From assembly GCA_021307315.1 (NCBI GenBank), contig JAJSPD010000002.1, positions 1,364,001-1,428,000 on the forward strand: a stretch of 64,000 nt of DNA, written 5' to 3'. Under the pieces are notes generated by a model, which was not told where the DNA came from, made no database searches, and saw nothing but the letters and a program-made list of their open reading frames with translations. Within the stretch, counting starts at the first letter, position 1; the number at the start of each line of letters is the position of its first letter. Of this stretch, positions 46,097-57,888 are shown in pieces. The position numbers and the translations under genes were made by a program. This DNA is from Bisporella sp. PMI_857 (Eukaryota; Ascomycota; Leotiomycetes; Helotiales; Helotiaceae).

Positions 46097-46670
46097 AACA
46101 GGCAATCTAATCTACTACATAAACTCTCAATGCAACAGAAAGTAATAATATATATGTGGTTCAATACGCGATGTAATCTCTGGCTTTTTGTTGATTTCTG
46201 TTTTGAAAGAGATTATTGCACTATGTTGATTTTCAATACTCAGAATATGGCATGAAGGCTAATTTTCAAAAATTGTTGATTACACCACAATACCGAGATT
46301 TAGTTTACAATATGTCATTGAAGCAGTTACCTTGTGCCAAATTTTGAGCTGCTGATGGGACAAAGCCGTACCTACGCAGAGCCAGCCAACCCCCTGAATT
46401 AGGCGATCACATGATTGTCCATTTTGGGTAAAGACCAAAACAGTAGTATCCAACCCGCCCTATCTCTTATATCTTAGGAACTTCTCTGATTGATTGCTAA
46501 CACATAACTACATAGGCCATACCCAGTCTTGAATTATTAGTAGTTATTTAGCTATCATCATCGGAACTTTTTTCTCAAATCGAGAAAGAGATTCACAGCC
46601 ATATAGCTTGCTTCTTCGAATCACAACTGGCACGTCTTCTCAAACGTATCAAACAAGAAGCGAAGACAAC

Positions 46671-47384
46671 ATGGCATCCTACAGCAATCCAAATGGTAGC
46701 GGCAACAGTTTATCTTCTTTCATTGAAAGTCCCAACTACGAATACCCCACCGACAAACAATACTCTGTCTACGCTGCAATATACCCTGACGGTAGCATTG
46801 GCGCTAGCTATTTATACCCATTGGTGCAAGATAAAACCTCTACTAGCTCTGTGACCCCATCAAATTCCAGTGTTAGTTCAGATTCAACTGATACCGGAGG
46901 GGGAGTAAAACTTCTACCTCCATACGATGCTCAACCAACCATCAAGTCACCATCTATAATTCGCCATTCAGCTCATGAACACATCCCAGTCTTCACTCAA
47001 CGCCCACCCCTTGTATCCCAAACTGTACAATGCACCGGCTGCGGCGAATATTATTATTCGCGCATCAAGCATACCTGCTATAACGAGAATTTTGAGGAGC
47101 TGGCCGAGATTCTCGCAAGAGTTTCTGATCAGCAGGAGATTGGGGATGAAACTACCAATAGGTTATGGGGGCTTCAGGACCAACGGTATATGCAAGGCGG
47201 GCAAGGAAAAGTGTGTTACAAGTGTGGAGAGGTCGGACACCTGCAACGAGATTGCCTCATGTTCCATCAACAAGCTCAAACAACTTGCTTTACCTGTGGT
47301 GGAAGTCTCGGGCATTTGCATGGCTGTGCTGCTTTGATGGGAGATGTATATGAGAGTCCAGCACAGAACCGGATCCAGAAATGA
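46671..47384 (+). CDS. Zinc-knuckle family protein 3, unknown function
   Basis: A single exon of 237 residues starts at MASYSNPNGSGNSLSSF (context GACAACATGG). The N-terminal ~115 residues are Ser/Thr/Tyr-rich and disordered. A first cysteine pair has a modified partner (CTGCGEYYYSRIKHTC). A canonical knuckle CYKCGEVGHLQRDC and the C-terminal variant CFTCGGSLGHLHGC (C-x2-C-x5-H-x3-C) follow. The final ~16 residues are polar. The shared architecture with the two upstream genes on the same strand suggests local duplication and divergence. The N-termini are not alignable by eye. Confidence 0.77.
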   Translation: MASYSNPNGSGNSLSSFIESPNYEYPTDKQYSVYAAIYPDGSIGASYLYPLVQDKTSTSSVTPSNSSVSSDSTDTGGGVKLLPPYDAQPTIKSPSIIRHSAHEHIPVFTQRPPLVSQTVQCTGCGEYYYSRIKHTCYNENFEELAEILARVSDQQEIGDETTNRLWGLQDQRYMQGGQGKVCYKCGEVGHLQRDCLMFHQQAQTTCFTCGGSLGHLHGCAALMGDVYESPAQNRIQK

Positions 47385-50300
47385 GATACTTATCATGTGA
47401 GCTATCTTTCGGGCTCTCATTTCTGGAAAAGACACAGGCGAATATTTGGTGTGTGGCGATGACAAGGCCCTACTTCAGATCGCGATTTGTTGGAATCCGT
47501 TTTGGAGGGACTTTTGGGATGAAAAGGTTTCTGTTGGTAATGGCATTGAATAGACAAGAATCCGCTTATAAAAACAATACCTTTGCTCGTGAAACTTTTT
47601 CTATGCATGCCAATAATCTACAAAATACATCAAGTCATCCGGGAGAGAGCAGCCGCTGAAATATAAATCCTTGAAGGGCTGGGCACCAAGTGGAGTTATA
47701 GAGACAGACTGATTTCTTACGTGGACCATATTTATATGATATTATATGCTGCCAAAATTACTTCATCCATATGCTACTAAGTTGTAATATGCTTGTTTGT
47801 TGTCATATGAGAAGCTGTTTTTAGATCTTGAGCTGGCTGTGAAGAGATCAAAGACCTTTCAGAATTTAATAGCCAACCCTTGGATATAGTTCTGGCTCTT
47901 AATTACTAACTGTACAGGGTAAATTTTGGGTGAAAGCTATAACCGTTCCCCCGTATTCTCTCGCCATTAATATCTCCTCCTTCAGTCGGTGTTTATTAAG
48001 AGGTAGATTGTCTTTGGGATAATGATATACTCAAACTATGCAAACTTGTTACAGGATTTATCCTGCCACGTACTATACTATAAGTACACCAAATACTAAA
48101 GGAAGGAAAATTAAAGTAGACGTGCCCTGTAGAATAAACATCAATACGCAGCCTCACTTATTGGTTCCTTTCTTAAAGCTCATTCCTGAGGTCTAATGTA
48201 ACTTGGAACTGATGTATGATTCTATTCCCACTCTCTAATAATAATAAAACAGTTACTAGTAATAGCATATAGCATTTCTGACATTAAACCTGTAACCACT
48301 CTAGCCTAGCATTATAGTCAGTAATTCTCATGTTTGCCTTCCTGACTGTATTGCTACCTCTGAATCTTTCCCCCGAACATCCCTGTTGATTCCCCTATCT
48401 CTCGTTTCCATCCTATGGACAGGTGGTACATCTCTTAAACTTTCTATCCACATTCTCTGCACACACATTGACATCCCGAAGAACACTATGACCCCTGCAG
48501 TTACACACCCTCTCATATTAATCTCGGAAATTCCTTGACGAACCCTGTAGAACGTGTGAAGACTATATATTCTCGGTTATCACAATTTTAAAAACACAGG
48601 AATGAAATTCACCATCCAAACGCTGTTAGGGAGGGCTTCAGGCTTATCAAGGCGGAAAGTGTGGACTTCTCAATTCGACCTACTCGATATATAGTAAACT
48701 GAGGATTGAATGATATGAGAATGCAAGCATCTACACAATGCCTAAGCTTGGAGGGTCACCTAGTTGTAAATGTCGTAATTCTGTTTTCTGTCTGCTAACA
48801 GTCCGCTTGGTTGGTCGAAGAACTTAAAACCAAGGATAAGACCGAAAAACTTTGTAAGACCAATTATCGCATAGAATAAATTACCATATACCCCAAACCT
48901 CATCAACTCCCAAAGAAAGAGCTGTTGAAATTCATATCTCTTTGTTTTCTTACCCCCTTTAATTGTTACTCTTGACTGTAGAGCATACATTCACTGCTAT
49001 ATGTATACCCAATTCTGTCTTGCCCTATTGAGTGAATCAATGCGAAGCTCCTAATCTGAAAGAATAGAAAAAAAATTAAAAGAAAATTTGGCTTTATCAT
49101 GTAATCCTAGTCCATAGATAAATACTCTAATATGTTTTATCTATTTGTTCAACATTGTTCAGGTGCGCTAGAACTTGGGAGAGAGGGAGAGGAGTTGAAG
49201 TAGGACGGGAACAGCAGCAGATGGGGCTGGCATGGTGAAGGAGATTCTTAAAGCCATCGGTGTTTTAACAAAGGAGAATGGAAAAGACGCTTGGGTAAGA
49301 CTCGACAAGTTGATTCCATCAGTTTGCTAGCAGTTTGTTCTAATTTATCCTTGCTGCACGGGACTTCAAAGCCCTGCCAGACACGTGCGAAGTCTACATG
49401 GAGACGAAAGACGGTTCTAATTGCTAGGCTGTGGTTGATTGCCAGGAGGGGGTAGGATCGAGTAAAATAAGGATTACGGGACTTGGAATTCTTGCCTTGT
49501 TCAAGGGCGGCAGTGTGTGTGGAACAGCGGGAGGACGGTGGCAGCGAAATAAATGTGGAAGGTATATGCTTGATTTGCCTTAGGTATGATGCATGGATAA
49601 AGAGTGTGAGATGTAGTTTCGACTACAATCTGAAATCTGGTTGGATATATTCAAGGTTATGTCTGGCTCCAGCTTCGGGGAGCCGATGTTGCTCCATACT
49701 CTTTGGTATGATGTAAGAGGAATGAAATGTTTTTATAGAATAAAACATAGAAATTAGCAAACTACATTTCTTGAATTTTCATGATGTCTTTGGAGAAAAA
49801 CAAACAGAGCTGCAGTTTGGAGACGTGCTCACCAGTGGAATATTTGTGTAACCTTAAATCAACACATCTTTACTTAAACCAGACCAGCTCTAGGTCAACT
49901 CGAAATAAAATGAACGGGAGTGTTACTGCATCATGATATCACTTACTTTTATGAATCATCTTTGAAATTGACCGCAGACCGATACCGACTTGAGGACCGG
50001 TCCGTTGCTCAAACCTAATCACTGATCGAGGCACGTGAGGCAAACCCGATTGGAGCCGTCAGCTGAAACCACAATAGGAAAATACATGACTTGCTCAGCA
50101 CCAAGCTAGAAGACTCTCAAACCTCTAGAAGTCCTCTAATAAACCCTCCCGGCTGTTCCTAAGTGGCTAAAATAAAGTTTCGCCAAGATGCTCGCCATCG
50201 TTTGTTTCAGTTTCAAGCCTGCCTTTGCCCTGCTCAAGCATACAGTTGTATATCCGATCTGGGATACCACGTCAATGACGGCTGTCAGTGATGCTGACAC

Positions 50301-50799
50301 GCAAAGGCAGGATTCACCCTCCGTAATCGTGATCAGAAAGAAAGCGAGGATGGTGGAATGGCAAAGCGTCAGTGTGGAATGGCTCGCATCTTGGAAGATG
50401 CGCCTTTAGAGTCGCATGTTTGAGGTTCTGCAAGACATCACTGATGTGCAATTCTTACCCAGCGTGGATGCAAGGTACCCGGACATCTTTTTTTTGTCCG
50501 TTCCAAGCCGTCACGGCGGCTGATCGATTTTTGTGCTCACTCTTGCCGTTACGTTTCACAATTCCACTTCTTCTTCCGTTGCGCATGGGCTCAAAGGACC
50601 AGGCTAAAGTATCTAGTAAGTCCTAACCAACGATGCCGTCCTCAAAATAGAAGACGTTAGCGCGCGAGAAGAAGCGGTAGATGGAAGGGTCACGGTACCC
50701 CATCCCAACTGAGTGGTGGTGAAGTCACGGTATCTAGGTCTTTGATCTGGTCCATGATATCTTGGCGCAGAAGGAAACAGGAGGTCAAAGATACTGAGT

Positions 50800-50861
50800 G
50801 GCAATGGCAATGGCAATGGTAGTGGTAGTGGTAGTACAGTAGTGTAGTAGTAGTAGTAGTT
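50800..50861. repeat. Compound trinucleotide/hexanucleotide microsatellite
   Basis: GGCAAT repeated about three times passes into GGTAGT repeats and then a TAG run. Confidence 0.85.
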
Positions 50862-53800
50862 ACTTGGGGTACACTCACATACTCACATAACAACCTGCTG
50901 TCTAGTGTAGCGTTGGCGGCTGCAGGTGCAGGTCACCCCGGTTAAGGTAGACGCACCTGCCTCTGGGCCGAGAGGTTGAACCAATGAGAATGGTTTTGGT
51001 CCTGAAAATAGCGGAGAGGATTATCGTCTAGCTTGTTTCACCATCTTCATTCGTCAGAATCCCTGTCTTCGGCTATGCATACTTCTAAATTGGACCAATG
51101 ATGCGAGGGCGTGTAGAACACGGCCAAAAATACATCATTTCATGGGTAGGCGACACGCTCAGAAAGTCAGGTACAAGTACAGTAGTTACATGGGAAGACT
51201 CTGCATCGTGACTTGATGGAAAGAACAGGCGCTAGGCAATAGATTCTACGCCTGCCATGTTGCTGTTGTTGTTACTATTGCAGAATCCTGCTGAAGAAAG
51301 AATGAATGAATGAATGGCTGGAGCCGCATCATCACAATCCCCCGAAATTAAATCTCATTTTCCAACCTGCATTGTGCCCAACGAGCCAGTACTGTACCGT
51401 ACAGTATCGCTCGGTCGCCGCTCGGCTGAACAATGGATATGGATATCGATGTTGCCGCTGCAAAGTCATCACACTCACTCACACCGCTTTGCCACCCCGT
51501 GATGACCCTTTTTTTTTTCTCTTCCTTTCTGGAAATTACAGGAAGAAAAAAAAAAGAGAGAAAGAGAAAGTCCTTTCGCTGGCCAGCGGGACGATCAATC
51601 AGGGTATGGGGGCTTGGCAGTGGCCGCTCCTCGGATCTTTTCGTTTCACCCCAGGATGATCAAACAGGCACGACCCTCTGTCAGCTTGAGCGATCACGTT
51701 TTCGGTAGAGGTCTGGAATGCAATCGAGGCGGATCATGCCTCTGAAAAGGGGAATAAACAAACCCGTCTTCTGCATGTTTGGATCATCATGATGTGGTCT
51801 GGGCTGCAAAAGTTGGCGAGTCGTGGTGCTGGAGAGGAAGAAGTGCTGTCGGTGCGCTGCCGAAATGGGACTTGGACAGACCAAATCCAGGACACAGCAA
51901 GAATCCTCTCTGGGAAGACCTTTATGCACAGAGTCATGAAAACCGCATGACGAGAGTGTACCACATTTTACATTGTGCCTACTGTACCTGGAAGAAGAGG
52001 AGCCTCCATAAGCAAGTGAGAAGAGGTGCCGCCGCTCAACCCGGTCCTGTGCCTCCAAAGTGGCAACACGGAAAGAAAGAAATCGGTGGTGCTAATGCTG
52101 CCATTGCTCCTACTACTGTTCCTCATGTCACATTACACCACCACTGGTTCCAATTGGGAATGGCGGAGGTTATGTGGTGTGCATTCTTCCTACTCGATGA
52201 ATCCCCAATCAAAGGCAAAGATGCGCAATGCATAGATCACGTTCCCTCTCTCTGTCTCTTCCCCTCCCTCCTCAGCCCACAAGGCGTTAACTTAAATCAT
52301 TGCCAACTCACTTGCTGCTCTCGCATCATCGCATGAATTTCCTCCTCCAAAGCCTGAAGCCTGCAGAGTTCACCCATCATTTTACCGCGCGGAGTATCTA
52401 GAAAAACGGTGGCTGGTGGTGGTGGAAGTCAGTTTTGGGTGATGTGAGGCTTGCTGGCTACTCTCACTGGCTCTTACGCTGAAGCATAGCCTCGAAATCT
52501 GAAGCGTACCGAGCTTTCCCTCAACGGCGTTTCAGATAGAGAAGGTAACCCTACCCGCGGCACCTCCGTGCGATCCTAGCTGGCTGGACTCGACCTTGAC
52601 CCAGATTACACAGTACTGTGTAAAGTTCCCCAAAAGTTGCTGTGCATATCCGGATCTTGTGCTGAATACGATCCATCTGTTGGCGATCCAATGGCTTACT
52701 CGTTGGGGAAAGCAAGAAAAGGGACGCAAAGGACGGGCCAGGACGGGCATGTGCAGCAGCCGCAACATGCTATGTACAGTACTTTCGTATTGTGAGAGAG
52801 GAGTCGTCAGCTTCCACCCTCTCATGCCTCAGCTAGCTGGCTTTCCAAGAGTTGACCCCACGAATCATGCATCATCACCACCCTTCTTGGACGACGGGCT
52901 GGATAATCGAGGATCATAACGAAAGGCAAGTATACTTCTTATACAGTGCATTAAGTGAGGAATCGCAAAGCTGTGAGTGGTTACCAGTGGCATGAGGGTA
53001 TGGTTTGGGTGCAGTGAGGTCCACTTCTTCGCAAGATTCCCCTCATCTTGTCCCTCTTACTTCTACTCCTACTACTATTGCTACGACTTGACTAATTCTG
53101 TACCCTTCCCTTTACTCCTCCTTGTACCACTCCTTTCGCTGACCCCATTGGGAAAGTCGAAGATACGCAATGTGCCTCTTGACTGATTTACGGTAGTCGC
53201 TGCGAAAGCCACCACCTTATCATTCACAAATTATTTATTGCCACCATCATACAGTGACTTTACGAATCCTCAACCGATGAAAGTCTTCAAGAGCTGCATC
53301 CTTTTGTTGGTCTGCAAGGCTATTTCCGGCAGATTGGTAGGGTCAAAAGTATAAATTTGGCGATACAGACGATGGCTGACCTAACGGAGATTACCATGCA
53401 CGATATTTTGAGCATCATCAACCGAAAGCCCTTTGAACTGTCCACTCACGGTGACTTCATTCAGACCCTAGAGAAGGGGGTCTTTGCTGTTCGTAAAAAT
53501 CAACAGGATCCGGATTTCCGATTCCTTTCCTCTCCGGCCAGTTAATGATGTGTGTGTGTGTGTCTTGCATACTTGTCTCCTAGGAGATTTTTGTTGATAG
53601 AAAAAGCCCTCCCTTCAAAGACCTTTCTCCGCCTTGACTCCCCCTTCCTGTGATGTAGAATAAATGTGTAGGTTTGCATCGCATTGATCCTCATTCCTCA
53701 GCTCTCCATCATAACTTCAGTTGTCCCGCTGCCAGCTCTCATTTACGAAAGTATGTATGAAATCCGCCGGTTCACTTTGGCTTGGACTCCTTACCAGCAC

Positions 53801-54393
53801 TGACCTCCCTCCCTTCCATCCCATGTGACCCTATCAGTAAATTATCCCTCATCTGCTTTTCTTTGCTCTATGGTGGAGGAAGAGGAAGAAAGAAAAAAAG
53901 AAGAAGAAACGGAAAGCAAAAGATCTCTCAAACAAGAGGATCTCCTCGCTTTATTAAATCTTTCATGTCTCTATCCCTGACATCTGGATCATTAAAATGC
54001 AATTCATTATATCGTGTTTGAGGATCTTCCGCTTCATCTTTCTGTTGCTGGGGGCGGCTGTTCCAAAACCCCAGCTGACAGCTGACTATCCCATTCGCTG
54101 TAGGCTGGAGCCAAGACCGCTCCGTTTTCTACAGGGCCTTAGGCTTCTCCTATAGGCTTATAGGCACACGCTATTTACGGGGCCGGGGATTCCTCTTTCT
54201 TTGGCTCTTGTTCTGGTGATACGGCGTCCATTCATTCGCCTGGGCACTTTGCTGTCAAAAATGTCTCTGATCTTACAACCGCCAGTCGTTTATGATATTC
54301 AACAACAAGAAAGAGACCAAAAATAGGCCCAGCTCACTCAACACCGTCATGTTCCCCCCCCTTCCCCCCAACTGGCTCTAAGCGCACACATAT

Positions 54394-54424
54394 TTGATTT
54401 GATTTGATTTGATTTCATTTCATC
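54394..54424. repeat. Pentanucleotide microsatellite (GATTT)n
   Basis: Four GATTT units grade into CATTT units; a CT dinucleotide run follows at 54447-54465. Confidence 0.9.
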
Positions 54425-55051
54425 TTCTAAAGTAAACGCTGGTTTTTCTCTCTCTCTCTCTCTCCCCTGTCCACTGCATCTTCCTCAATTGCTCTACCTA
54501 TTCTAGACTGTATTATCCACTCTGCTGGGCATCCCTCCGGGCTATCAACCCTTAAACAGCCCTAGCATCGGCCCTAAATAAACCCTGCCTCCTACCCCTA
54601 CCCCCTATCCCTACCTTACTTAAACCCCCCCAGGGCTTGAGCGCGCAGGAGATGCCTAGACACCTGGACACACATACACCATATCCCCCTGTGCAAATTT
54701 GAAACCCACCCTCTCTTCCTCTCTCCCGCCTTGCACCACTCACCACTCAGACCCCCCCCCTAAACCACACAAGGGAAATCAAAAGGCGAAACCCCCCCAG
54801 CATCTCTCTCGCCCTTCTTAATCTCCTCCCTTCCGCAACTTCAAACACTCCTGAGAATCTCCCTTTCCACGCTCTCTTTCTTGTCGCAGGTCCGTACCTC
54901 GAAAGCTTCACCTTCATACCCAAACCCTGGAGAGGGCCCCGACAGCGATCATTCTTGGATACATCTCACTGAAAATTTGGTGAATAAGGGTCCATCGATA
55001 ATTCCAATCAGCCGCTTGTTGAACCATCGCGTTGCACGGCTATTCCACCAT

Positions 55052-55080
55052 CGTTGTTGTTGTTGTTATTGTTGTTGTTA
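55052..55080. repeat. Trinucleotide microsatellite (GTT)n
   Basis: About nine GTT units with one ATT interruption, some 490 nt before the STE12 start codon and probably within its transcribed leader. Confidence 0.88.
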
Positions 55081-55567
55081 TCCATTGATCCTACAATAAT
55101 TCGGCCGGCTTCTCTACTTCTTCCACCCATTTAATAGCATCAATACCGCCGAGTCGGTTTGCATCATCATCAAAAAAATCTTACCCGAGTCGAGTTCTAG
55201 CTGGCCTCGAAACTCCTCGAACATCAACCGTTCCATATCTCATATCATCTACGCTGCATTTCCCGATCGGAGCAGGCTCCCTCGCCAAAACATTACATCA
55301 AATCCCCAAACTAAGAGGAACGTCGACCAGCAACCTGACGCCATTCAGTATCGACCTTCGCTTCATCGCCCAATTCCCCATCAACTATTGCTTCATCCGC
55401 GTCGCTAATATCACAATACCGAAAAAAACAAACGAAAAACGTACGTTGTTCTGTATAGCAAAGTGTGCGTTCTTGACAACCCAGCCGAACGACCTCATCG
55501 GCGTTTCATCGCGGTACCTCTCATACATTCCACGTGCTGCTCTGGGTCGCTGTTTCGACTCCATTGA

Positions 55568-57888
55568 ATGGCACATATGATGTATTCACAACATCATGCG
55601 GCGATGGCGCCTCCTCAAAAGCCAGAAACATTTATGTTAAGCAGCGAGGCACAGCAGAGTCTGCCACAAGATGCTCAAGTAGCTCTCCAACAAGTTGATA
55701 ATCGTAAGTCGCGTTTATGTTCCACTCTCGTCGCAAATGCTAATCCTCGCCGCCAGTTAAATACTTTTTAATATCCGCTCCCGTCGACTGGACTCCAGAC
55801 CAATATATTCGGCGGTTTCTTTTACCAACTGGCGAATACGTTTCCTGCGTGCTATGGTATGTCGATGCACATCATGAGAATGGGGTCGGTGACTAACAAA
55901 GGATATAGGAACAATCTCTTTCACATCTCTGGTACCGACATTGTTCGATGTCTTTCTTTCAGATTTCAAGCCTTCGGACGGCCGGTAAAGAACTCCAAGA
56001 AGTTTGAGGAGGGAATCTTCTCCGATCTGCGGAATCTAAAGTCTGGCACCGATGCCTCCCTTGAAGAGCCAAAGAGCGGTTTCCTCGACTTCCTTTACAA
56101 GAACAACTGCATCCGAACACAAAAGAAGCAGAAGGTATTCTACTGGTACAGCGTGCCACATGACAGACTCTTCCTCGACGCGCTTGAGCGCGACCTCAAG
56201 AGAGAGAAGATGGGACAAGAAGCCACCACCGTCGCCGTGAACGAGCCTGCCCTCTCTTTTGAATTCGACTCGTCACAATCATTGTTCGAGCAGCTTACCA
56301 AAGCTCAACAAGCCAACTCTTCCTCCTTTTCCGCACAACAGCCATCATTCTCGCAGCCTCAGTCACAATCAACATCCCCTGTGATGCGAGCCATCGACTC
56401 CATGCCACCTCCGCAAATGATCCCACAACCAATGGCGCCAATGCCACAAGAGATGGACCAAATGGTTGCATACCAGCAAATGGCGATGGGCACAGCTCCA
56501 TCGATGCCTCAGCAGGTGATGAAGAGAGAACCAGATTTCGGTCGCGTTCAATACAACCACAACGGTGTTCCGATCTCACAAACACATCAGCGCCATGCTT
56601 CCATGCCCGCATACGGCCTCGAGTACTCACCCGCGCCATCGTTTGTTTCATCGCATTACGGTGAGGAGTACAGCAACCGGGGGATCTCCTTTGAGCCCAT
56701 TACTCCACCTCAGCAAGCTTTAGGCATCGGCGCAGAGCCAGCCTACATTGCCAATGAGGAGACCGGTCTCTACACTGCGATCCCAGACCACATGGGAGGT
56801 GTCAATGGCATGCATGGAATGATGCAGCTTCCACCATCAAACTTGTCTGGTCCTCAATTTTCTCAAGCTACGCGAGGCTATGGTGCGAATAATGTTTACT
56901 CTGTAATTGAAGGCTCGCCTACATACAAGCAAAGAAGACGTCGTTCGTCAATTCCTCCTGGAATGGCTGCCATGGTTGCTGCTAATGCTGCCAACAATGG
57001 TGCTCAGCATGCCGTCCACCGACCATCAGATCTGAGACGGTCTGTTTCTGTGGTTGATCCTGTTCACGAGGGTGATGAATCTGGGAACAACTCACCACCT
57101 GGACTCAGCTACAATAACCAGGTCCAGCAAATGGCCCAACACCACAAAGAACTCCTCGAAATGTCAAGACATGGTACACCACTCTCTACTATTGAGGACA
57201 GCCCGTCCATGAACCCAAACACTCTCCAGACCGAGGCTTTCCCACAACTGTCTACGGAAGAGCTCCCAGGCGAGAACTCCACCCTTCAGTCGCCAGACCG
57301 AAGGCATATGCAAGGCGCCGGCGTCGTCCGTAGAGCACGCAGCGCATCAGATTTCAGCCCATACCCCCAAAAGTCCCACTCCTGTCCCATCCCCACATGC
57401 GGCCGGCTCTTCAAGCGTTTAGAGCACCTTAAAAGGTATGGTTATATTTTTCATTACACCGGTCAGGCTTCAGGCCGCTGACATGTACCCCTCCAGACAC
57501 GTGAGAACCCATACTCAGGAGAGACCCTACCTCTGCCCACACTGTAACAAGGCTTTCTCTCGTTCAGATAACCTCGCTCAGTATGTCTGCCCAAAGCACC
57601 AATATATACGTAACATAGATTATCAAACAGGGACTAACAAACGTAATTAGGCACCGAAGAACCCATGATCGCAGCGATGGCGGAGAGGACCCATACTCGT
57701 ACAGTGGCGAAGATGACACCCATTACGAGGGCGAAGATCACCTCGGGCCATTGGAAGAAGCATCTCCCAACTCAGAGAACGGATATCTGCCCACAACCAT
57801 GTCCCAGAGCTTCGGCGGGATGCAGGCCATGTCCATGGCGCCAAGCCAGCTCATCGCCTCCCACCAGATGATGCAGCAGCACATATAA
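55568..57888 (+). CDS. STE12: Ste12 homeodomain/C2H2 transcription factor
   Basis: Five exons (55568..55703, 55757..55856, 55909..57435, 57497..57580, 57651..57888) give 694 residues. All four introns have GT-AG ends (52-70 nt). The N-terminal STE domain covers about residues 45-190: [40 protein letters not shown], and a helix with [21 protein letters not shown] Gln/Pro/Met-rich middle follows. Two zinc fingers sit near 580-635: [23 protein letters not shown] and [21 protein letters not shown] (described by spacing as C-x4-C-x12-H-x3-H and C-x2-C-x12-H-x3-H). This is the filamentous-fungal form. Ste12 acts in the nucleus below the Fus3/Kss1-type MAP kinase in mating, invasive growth and appressorium function. 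The 84-nt fourth exon encodes most of the second finger. Confidence 0.96.

Larger units (their letters stand above)
47385..55567. other. 8.2-kb region without a convincing gene upstream of STE12
   Basis: Frames up to 185 codons exist, but none has a known domain, a consistent splice structure or a protein-like composition. From about 49 kb onward the base composition becomes GC-richer and the DNA is full of CT-rich tracts and microsatellites, especially in the last 1.5 kb before STE12. That pattern suits an extended promoter and a long 5' leader. Non-coding transcripts are possible but cannot be seen directly. Confidence 0.5.

Noticed and set aside
42622..47384. Retrotransposon Gag origin for the knuckle genes
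   Set aside because: No reverse transcriptase, protease, integrase or terminal repeats nearby, and the terminal variant knuckle is not Gag-like.
51306..52336. Several frames of 100-185 codons on both strands
   Set aside because: They overlap each other without domains, and no splice model links them.
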